Positions 58,412 through 64,000 of a DNA stretch of 64,000 nt are shown here, piece by piece; the first letter of the stretch is position 1; each line of letters starts with the position of its first letter. The stretch is from Pseudomonas frederiksbergensis (lineage in GTDB: Bacteria; Pseudomonadota; Gammaproteobacteria; Pseudomonadales; Pseudomonadaceae): positions 372,001-436,000 of the forward strand of contig NZ_MOBP01000005.1 in the NCBI RefSeq assembly GCF_003732665.1. The letters run 5' to 3'. Position numbers and translations under genes: made by a program. Below the pieces are notes generated by a model. It saw only the letters and a program-made list of their open reading frames with translations. It made no database searches and was not told the origin of the DNA.

Positions 58412-60736
58412 ATGACTCGTACTCGATCCCCTCGCAGCAAAAAAAAACCACCTTCCAAGGGCCTTAGCCCGTGGTTGAGCTGGGCCATTAAACTCAGCCT
58501 GGTCGGCCTCGTCGTGCTCGCCGGGTTCGCGGTTTACCTGGATGCCATCGTCCAGGAAAAATTCTCCGGCAAGCGCTGGACCATTCCGGCCAAGGTGTAC
58601 GCCCGCCCGCTTGAACTGTTCACCGGGCAGAAGCTGAGCAAGGACGATTTCCTCACCGAACTCGACGCCTTGGGCTACCGACGCGAAGCCGTGAGCAACG
58701 GACCCGGCGCGGCGGCGGTCAACGGCAACACCGTCGACCTGAACACCCGTGGCTTCCAGTTCTATGAAGGCCTGGAGAAACCGCAGCCCGTGCGCGTGCG
58801 GTTCTCCGGCGACTACGTGGCCGAACTCTCGGCGACCAACGGTTCGAAGCTGTCGGTGGTGCGCCTTGAGCCGCTGATGATCGGCGGCATTTACCCGAAA
58901 AACCTTGAAGATCGGATCCTGATCAAAATCGATCAGGTCCCGCCGTACCTGCTGGAAACCCTGGTCGCCGTGGAAGACCGGGATTTCTATCACCACTGGG
59001 GTGTGTCGCCGAAGTCGATTGCCCGGGCCGTCTACGTCAACACCTCCGGCGGCAAGATGACCCAGGGCGGCAGTACGCTGACGCAACAATTGGTCAAGAA
59101 CTTCTACCTGACCAGCGAACGCAGCCTGACCCGCAAACTCACCGAAGCCATGATGGCGATGCTGCTGGAGTTGCATTACGACAAACGGGAAATTCTTGAG
59201 GCTTACCTCAATGAAGTGTTCGTCGGTCAGGATGGCCAGCGCGCTGTGCACGGTTTTGGCCTGGCCAGCCAGTTCTTCTTCGGCCAGCCATTGTCCGAGC
59301 TGAAACTGCATCAAGTCGCGTTGCTGGTGGGCATGGTCAAGGGACCGTCCTATTACAACCCGCGTCGCAATCCTGAGCGAGCGCTGGAGCGACGCAACCT
59401 GGTGCTCGATGTGCTTGAGCAACAGGGCGTCGCCAGCGCCGAGCAAGTCGCTGCGGCGAAAGCCATGCCACTGGGCGTGACCACTCGCGGCAAACTGGCC
59501 GACAGCTCCTTCCCGGGCTTTATCGATCTGGTTAAGCGTCAGTTGCGCGAAGACTATCGCGACGAAGACTTGACCGAAGAAGGCCTGCGGATTTTCACCA
59601 GTTTCGACCCGATCCTGCAGATGAAGGCCGAAGCCTCGGTCAACGACACCTTCAAACGCCTGGCCGGGCGCAAAGGTTCGGATGACGTCGAAGCGGCCAT
59701 GGTCGTGACCAACCCGGAAACCGGTGAAGTCCAGGCCATGATCGGCAGTCGCCAGGCGAGTTTTGCCGGTTTCAACCGGGCGCTGGATGCGGTACGGCCG
59801 ATCGGTTCGTTGATCAAGCCGGCGGTATACCTGACCGCACTTGAAAAGCCGAGCCAGTACAGTTTGACCAGTTGGCTGTCGGACGAATCCTTCTCGGTGA
59901 AGGGCGCGGACGGTCAGGTTTGGAAGCCGCAGAACTATGATCGCCGTTCCCACGGCACCGTGTTTCTGTACCAGGGATTGGCGCATTCCTACAACTTGTC
60001 GACGGCGCGTCTGGGCTTGGAGCTGGGCGTGCCGAATGTCCTCAAGACCTTGGCCCGCCTGGGCGTGACCCGCGAATTCCCGGCGTTCCCGTCGATGCTG
60101 TTGGGCGCCGGTGGCATGACGCCGATGGAAGTGGCGACCATGTACCAGACCCTGGCCAACGGTGGGTTCAACACACCGATGCGCGGGATTCGCAGCGTAC
60201 TGACCGCCGAGGGCGAGCCGCTCAAGCGTTATCCGTTCCAGATTCAGCAACGGTTCGATCCGGCGTCGATTTTCCTGATTCAGAGCGCCATGCAGCGGGT
60301 GATGCGCGAAGGTACGGGTAGCTCGGTTTATAACGTATTGCCGAAAACCCTGACCCTGGCGGGCAAGACCGGGACCAGTAACGATTCCCGTGACAGTTGG
60401 TTCGCCGGTTTCAGCCAGGATCTGCTGGCGGTGGTCTGGCTGGGGCGCGACGATAACGGCAAGACGCCGTTCACCGGTGCGACCGGTGCGTTGCAGGTCT
60501 GGACCAGTTTCATGCGCAAGGCCGACCCGCTGCCGCTGGACATGCCGCAGCCGGACAACATCGTTCAGGCCTGGGTTGATTCGCGCACCGGGCAAGGCTC
60601 TGATGCCAACTGCCCAGGTGCGGTGCAGATGCCGTATATTCGCGGCAGCGAACCGCCTCCCGGCGCCGCTTGTGGTGGGGAAACTCCCGCTTCCGGCGAA
60701 ACGGTGATGGATTGGGTCAAGGGCTGGATGAATTAA
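58412..60736 (+). CDS. mrcB: Bifunctional penicillin-binding protein 1b
   Basis: 774 residues. Short basic cytoplasmic tail (RTRSPRSKKKPPSKG), one membrane helix (about 20-45), a UB2H-like domain (PAKVYARPLELFTGQKLSKDDFL), GT51 transglycosylase with AVEDRDFYHHWG and GGSTLTQQLVKNFYL, then transpeptidase with S466 in SLIKP, SYN in AHSYNLSTARL, and K652-TGT. Makes and crosslinks septal/side-wall peptidoglycan. No Shine-Dalgarno precedes the ATG, and a TATAAT lies 9 bases before it. Coupled downstream to lpoP. Confidence 0.97.
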   Translation: MTRTRSPRSKKKPPSKGLSPWLSWAIKLSLVGLVVLAGFAVYLDAIVQEKFSGKRWTIPAKVYARPLELFTGQKLSKDDFLTELDALGYRREAVSNGPGAAAVNGNTVDLNTRGFQFYEGLEKPQPVRVRFSGDYVAELSATNGSKLSVVRLEPLMIGGIYPKNLEDRILIKIDQVPPYLLETLVAVEDRDFYHHWGVSPKSIARAVYVNTSGGKMTQGGSTLTQQLVKNFYLTSERSLTRKLTEAMMAMLLELHYDKREILEAYLNEVFVGQDGQRAVHGFGLASQFFFGQPLSELKLHQVALLVGMVKGPSYYNPRRNPERALERRNLVLDVLEQQGVASAEQVAAAKAMPLGVTTRGKLADSSFPGFIDLVKRQLREDYRDEDLTEEGLRIFTSFDPILQMKAEASVNDTFKRLAGRKGSDDVEAAMVVTNPETGEVQAMIGSRQASFAGFNRALDAVRPIGSLIKPAVYLTALEKPSQYSLTSWLSDESFSVKGADGQVWKPQNYDRRSHGTVFLYQGLAHSYNLSTARLGLELGVPNVLKTLARLGVTREFPAFPSMLLGAGGMTPMEVATMYQTLANGGFNTPMRGIRSVLTAEGEPLKRYPFQIQQRFDPASIFLIQSAMQRVMREGTGSSVYNVLPKTLTLAGKTGTSNDSRDSWFAGFSQDLLAVVWLGRDDNGKTPFTGATGALQVWTSFMRKADPLPLDMPQPDNIVQAWVDSRTGQGSDANCPGAVQMPYIRGSEPPPGAACGGETPASGETVMDWVKGWMN

Positions 60737-60752
60737 GCAAAGAGGGTTTCAC

Positions 60753-61490
60753 GTGAACAAGTGGTTGATTCCAGCGGTTACCGCCGTGGCTTTGCTCAGC
60801 GGTTGCTCCACCGTACAACGGGGTTCGATTCCGGTTGTGGATTCCGGCAGCGCGGTATCCAACAGCGAGCGGATTCAGGCGAATGGCGGTTTCCGTCAGA
60901 CGACCGTGAAGCGTCCTGTACAAGGCCAGGTTCAGGCGATCCCGCAAGGTGATACCGGCGTGGTGGTGATGGTCCCTGGCGGTGGCGCCGTGAGTTCGGC
61001 GCCGATCAGCACTTCGCCGATCACCCCGGGGCCGATTACGCCAGGCCCGATTGACACGTCGCCGGTTCAATCCGCGCCGATCAATCAAGGCAGCTACAGC
61101 ATGCCGTCGACGCCGAGCGGGATTCCTTCGGCCAGTACGGGTGGTGGTTTGTCGGCGGATGAGCAACTGGACGGTCCGGTCCTCGCTTTGCTGACGACCG
61201 CGCAACAGCAACAGGCCGGTGGCGACCTTAACGGCGCGTCCTCCAGCCTGGAGCGTGCCCAGCGCGTGGCGCCCCGTGAGCCGCAAGTGCTTTATCGCCT
61301 GGCGCAGGTGCGCATGGCCCAGGGCGATGCACCACAAGCCGAGCAGTTCGCCCGTCGTGGTCTGACGTTCGCCAGTGGTCGTCCGGATCTTCAGGCCAGC
61401 CTGTGGGAATTGATCGCCCAGGCCCGTGAGAAACAGGGCGATTCCGCTGGCGCTGCCCAGGCCCGTCAAAAGGCCAAGGTTGCGCTGTGA
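60753..61490 (+). CDS. lpoP: PBP1b activator lipoprotein LpoP
   Basis: 245 residues from GTG 60753. Lipoprotein signal with lipobox LLSGC near residue 18. A long Pro/Ser/Thr-rich linker at about 70-135 (SPITPGPITPGPIDTSPV) could span the periplasm. Two to three TPR helices follow at about 145-240 (QQAGGDLNGASSSLERAQRVAP, LAQVRMAQGDAPQAEQFARRGL). LpoP is the outer-membrane activator of PBP1b in P. aeruginosa and is encoded next to ponB; synteny and domain layout agree. Overlaps the next gene by one base. Confidence 0.9.
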   Translation: MNKWLIPAVTAVALLSGCSTVQRGSIPVVDSGSAVSNSERIQANGGFRQTTVKRPVQGQVQAIPQGDTGVVVMVPGGGAVSSAPISTSPITPGPITPGPIDTSPVQSAPINQGSYSMPSTPSGIPSASTGGGLSADEQLDGPVLALLTTAQQQQAGGDLNGASSSLERAQRVAPREPQVLYRLAQVRMAQGDAPQAEQFARRGLTFASGRPDLQASLWELIAQAREKQGDSAGAAQARQKAKVAL

Positions 61491-61825
61491 TGGATGCACG
61501 TTTCCCAAGGATTGCCGAGCAGTTGCTGCTGATTGAGCGTGAGCTGCGGATTCAGGGCTGGTGGGACGAGGTCTCGCCCAGTGCTGAAGCGCTGTCCAGC
61601 GTCGAACCGTTTTCGGTCGACACCCTGGACTTCGAGCAATGGCTGCAATGGATATTCCTGCCGCGCATGAAGGCGATCCTCGAACAGGATCTGCCTTTGC
61701 CCAATGCGTCGGGCATTCAGGAGATGGCCGAGATGGTCTTCGCCGCTCGTAATGTCCAGGGCAAGGATCGGCAACTGCAAGTCTTGCTCAAAGAGTTCGA
61801 CCTGCTGATCACCGCCTCCCGCTAA
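61490..61825 (+). CDS. YqcC family protein
   Basis: 111 residues from ATG 61490, overlapping the lpoP stop (TGATG); GTG at 61487 is the alternative. All-helical small protein with ERELRIQGWWDE and FEQWLQWIFLPRMKAIL, matching YqcC (PF04287), whose E. coli member is next to truC. Function unknown. Third gene of the mrcB-lpoP unit. Confidence 0.88.
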   Translation: MDARFPRIAEQLLLIERELRIQGWWDEVSPSAEALSSVEPFSVDTLDFEQWLQWIFLPRMKAILEQDLPLPNASGIQEMAEMVFAARNVQGKDRQLQVLLKEFDLLITASR

Positions 61826-61837
61826 CACCGACCCCTT

Positions 61838-61927
61838 GTAGGAGCGAAGCTTGCTCGCGAAGGCGGCATAACATTCAGCACATTTGTTGAGTGTGATGCC
61901 GCCTTCGCGAGCAAGCTTCGCTCCTAC
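61838..61927. repeat. REPIN of a second REP subfamily
   Basis: GTAGGAGCGAAGCTTGCTCGC... at 61838 and its inverted copy ending 61927. Core differs from the other elements (GTAGGAGCGAAGC vs GTGGGAGCGGGC). The spacer is a clean complement: GGCGGCAT / ATGCCGCC. Confidence 0.92.
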
Positions 61928-61935
61928 AGGGGGGG

Positions 61936-62358
61936 TTATTGGCAGTTATCGGCGATTTGTTTCTGTGCTTCGGTCATGCGCTCCTGACGTGTCTGGTCGG
62001 TCAGGCGGCGCATCTCACCGTCAATTTCTTCCCGTAGTCGCGGATTGTTCTGTAGCTGAGCAAGGTTGGTCCGCGCCTGCTCACAGAACGCCTTGAGTTG
62101 GGCCTGCTGCGCGGCGACCTGCTTTTTCACGTTCTTATCGATGGCCTGCTGATCACCCAGCACATTGCTGCGTTCCGGCGCGGGCGGTTTGCCGGCGGAC
62201 GGGGCGGGCGTCACCACGGTGGTCGCTTGCTGGCCTTGGGGCGGCAGGGCATCGAAGTGTGTCACGCCTTGGGCGTCGACCCACTTGTAAATCTGCGCGG
62301 CCATGCACAAAGGGCTCAGGGCGATCAGCAGACCGGCGGTGAAGAAGAGGGTACGCAT
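61936..62358 (-). CDS. DUF4124 domain periplasmic protein
   Basis: 140 residues. Signal peptide TLFFTAGLLIALSPLCMAA, then the DUF4124 motif QIYKWVDAQGVTHFDALPP, then a Pro-rich linker and a Gln-rich coiled-coil region (KNVKKQVAAQQAQLKAF). Common in gammaproteobacterial envelopes; function unknown. Converges with the mrcB-lpoP-yqcC unit, with a REPIN in between. Confidence 0.88.
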   Translation of the reverse strand: MRTLFFTAGLLIALSPLCMAAQIYKWVDAQGVTHFDALPPQGQQATTVVTPAPSAGKPPAPERSNVLGDQQAIDKNVKKQVAAQQAQLKAFCEQARTNLAQLQNNPRLREEIDGEMRRLTDQTRQERMTEAQKQIADNCQ

Positions 62359-62759
62359 GCCATTTCCTTGTCATAAGTTGCGCAATTGAAGCTAACACAC
62401 TCGCGGTTTACGGGTTTTTTCTTGCGTTCTCATGTGCTTACTCACAATAAAGCACATACACGGCTTGACTTGCAGAGGACGAAACAGAAGAATCCAAAGT
62501 CCGCTGTAGAGGGACTGCCAGAAGCAGACCCACTCGGCAGATCATGAGGCGCATACCCGCGCCGACCTGTTACACCCGCAACGCGTTACCTCGCGCTGGG
62601 TGGGAAAGGCCCGCAACACTTGGGACGATCCCAATACTTGCTCAGTCAGTGCTGACGTAGTCGGCGACCACCGTCGCTCATGCTCTGCCGAGAAGTAAAC
62701 CTATTAAGACCCGTCCTCTTGTGAGTGGGCGGTATTCTGGCGTTTTAGAGGTGAACAAC
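62359..62759 (+). other. Long 5' leader region of ilvI
   Basis: 401 bases between DUF4124 and ilvI. A possible promoter TTGACT-N17-AAGAAT lies at 62465-62493, giving a leader of about 260 nt. It contains several hairpins: TTGGGA-CGA-TCCCAA (62620-62634), GTCAGTGCTGAC (62645-62656), and CCGTCC/GGGCGG at about 62714-62734 just before the gene. No gene is supported. Confidence 0.6.
62465..62493 (+). promoter_or_regulatory. Putative sigma-70 promoter of ilvI
   Basis: TTGACT (62465-62470), 17 bases, AAGAAT (62488-62493; 4 of 6 matches). Confidence 0.45.
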
Positions 62760-64000
62760 GTGGAGCTTTTATCTGGCGGTGAGATGCTCGTCCGCTTTTT
62801 GCGTGACGAAGGCGTCAAATATATCTACGGGTACCCGGGTGGTGCTCTTCTTCATGTCTACGATGCCCTGTTCAAAGAACCGGAAGTGACCCACATCCTG
62901 GTTCGTCACGAACAAGCGGCTACCCATATGGCTGACGGCTATGCCCGTGCCACCGGTAAAGCCGGCGTGGTACTGGTGACTTCCGGTCCTGGCGCAACAA
63001 ACGCCATCACCGGTATCGCCACCGCCTATATGGACTCCATTCCGATGGTGGTCATTTCCGGCCAGGTGCCTAGCACCATGGTAGGCACCGACGCGTTCCA
63101 GGAAACCGACATGATCGGTATCTCCCGGCCGATCGTGAAGCACAGCTTCATGATCAAGCACGCCTCGGAAATCCCGGAAGTCATGAAGAAAGCCTTCTAC
63201 CTGGCGCAATCCGGTCGTCCGGGCCCGGTCGTGGTCGATATCCCGAAAGACATGACCAACCCGGCCGAGAAGTTCGAATACATCTTCCCGAAAAAAGCCA
63301 AGCTGCGTTCCTACAGCCCGGCCGTTCGCGGCCACTCCGGGCAAATCCGCAAGGCAGCAGAAATGCTCCTGGCGGCCAAGCGTCCGGTGATGTACGCCGG
63401 CGGCGGTGTGATCCTCGGTGGTGGCTCCGCGCCGCTGACCGAATTGGCGAAGATGCTCAACCTGCCAGTGACCAATACCCTGATGGGCTTGGGTGCCTAC
63501 CCTGGCACCGACCGTCAGTTCATCGGCATGCTCGGCATGCACGGCAGCTACACCGCGAACCTGGCGATGCACCATGCCGACGTGATCCTTGCAGTCGGTG
63601 CGCGTTTCGATGACCGCGTGATCAACGGCCCGGCGAAGTTCTGCCCGAATGCCAAGATCATTCACATCGACATCGACCCGGCTTCGATTTCCAAGACCAT
63701 CAAGGCCGACGTACCTATCGTCGGTCCGGTCGAGAGCGTCCTGACCGAAATGGTCGCGATCCTCAAGGAAATCGGCGAGACCCCGAACAAGGAGTCCGTG
63801 GCCAGTTGGTGGAAGCAAGTGGATGAGTGGCGCGGTGATCGCGGCCTGTTCCCTTACGACAAGGGCGACGGCAGCGTCATCAAGCCGCAGACCGTGATCG
63901 AGACCCTGTGCGAAGTGACCAAAGGCGATGCCTATGTTGCATCGGACGTGGGTCAGCACCAGATGTTCGCCGCGCAGTACTACAAGTTCAACAAGCCTAA
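62760..64000 (+). CDS. ilvI: Acetolactate synthase large subunit IlvI (3' end outside window)
   Basis: 413 codons visible from GTG 62760 ([18 protein letters not shown]) with AGAGGTG upstream. A ThDP enzyme of the acetohydroxyacid synthase family: [16 protein letters not shown] and the ThDP-activating Glu in [41 protein letters not shown], then the FAD domain ([17 protein letters not shown]). The last visible part [22 protein letters not shown] enters the ThDP-binding domain; the GDG-metal motif would follow. First step of branched-chain amino acid synthesis. The partner ilvH would lie downstream. Confidence 0.96.
   Translation, partial: MELLSGGEMLVRFLRDEGVKYIYGYPGGALLHVYDALFKEPEVTHILVRHEQAATHMADGYARATGKAGVVLVTSGPGATNAITGIATAYMDSIPMVVISGQVPSTMVGTDAFQETDMIGISRPIVKHSFMIKHASEIPEVMKKAFYLAQSGRPGPVVVDIPKDMTNPAEKFEYIFPKKAKLRSYSPAVRGHSGQIRKAAEMLLAAKRPVMYAGGGVILGGGSAPLTELAKMLNLPVTNTLMGLGAYPGTDRQFIGMLGMHGSYTANLAMHHADVILAVGARFDDRVINGPAKFCPNAKIIHIDIDPASISKTIKADVPIVGPVESVLTEMVAILKEIGETPNKESVASWWKQVDEWRGDRGLFPYDKGDGSVIKPQTVIETLCEVTKGDAYVASDVGQHQMFAAQYYKFNKP

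Noticed and set aside
62545..62661. A 37-38 codon frame MRRIPAP... in the ilvI leader, a possible leader peptide
   Set aside because: No ribosome site before the ATG and no run of Val/Leu/Ile codons; only IPILAQSVLT at its end. More likely a chance frame.

Overview
The window is a chromosomal segment of a fluorescent Pseudomonas (P. fluorescens group). Several things point there: the type IV pilus gene order; the cbrX-cbrA-cbrB-crcZ-pcnB-folK arrangement; a PrrF small RNA beside a haem-uptake operon; the ponB/lpoP pair; uniformly GC-rich coding; and about ten copies of the REP/REPIN repeat (core GTGGGAGCGGGCTTGCTCGC) typical of this group. There is no prophage, IS element, CRISPR array or toxin island. 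It is mostly core genome, and its main interest lies in regulation and small RNAs.

Layout. 1-4556: end of the minor-pilin operon (pilW partial, pilX, pilY1, pilE). 4613-5713: thiO. 5827-8982 (minus): pilR, pilS and a small membrane protein. 9108-12000: bamD divergent from rluD-pgeF. 11997-14713: clpB with a heat-shock promoter. 14847-15415: tRNA-Asn, tRNA-Pro, tRNA-Lys and a second identical tRNA-Pro. 15442-17155: a chemoreceptor with a FliA-type promoter. 17218-20723 (minus): an EF-hand protein with an EGKCG motif, a type II NADH dehydrogenase, a DUF3094 protein, a MOSC protein and a DUF1780 protein. 20851-22283: three poorly known plus-strand genes. 22307-26918 (minus): pilB-pilC-pilD-coaE-yacG. 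27080-28223: pilA and a BON-domain gene, each behind a sigma-54 type promoter. 28506-41538 (minus): DUF2845, DUF748, an rRNA-type methyltransferase, acs, pgi, panD, panC, panB, folK, pcnB. 41705-46852: crcZ, cbrB, cbrA, cbrX. 46930-48476: gluQ and dksA. 48811-50696: an aminotransferase and sfsA. 50693-51010: a Rieske protein. 51062-54719: Fur box, haem ABC transporter and a ChaN-like lipoprotein. 54736-54883: PrrF. 54939-58293: a cNMP-binding protein, a TfoX C-terminal protein, a pentapeptide protein and a kinase/ATPase fusion. 58412-61825: mrcB-lpoP-yqcC. 61936-62358: DUF4124. 62760-64000: ilvI, cut by the window edge, with a leader of about 260 nt.

How the genes work together. One system is nearly complete here: PilS/PilR should activate the sigma-54 pilA promoter, PilB/PilC/PilD assemble and process the pilin, and PilW/X/Y1/E prime the pilus and form its tip. 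A second circuit is carbon catabolite repression: CbrA/CbrB activate sigma-54-dependent crcZ, an RNA rich in A-rich Hfq-binding motifs, through a TGTTAC-N14-GTAACA site that can be read directly. A third is iron: the haem transporter and PrrF both sit next to Fur-box-like sequences within 4 kb. mrcB with lpoP is a synthase-activator pair. All calls come from reading the sequence; no database search was run.
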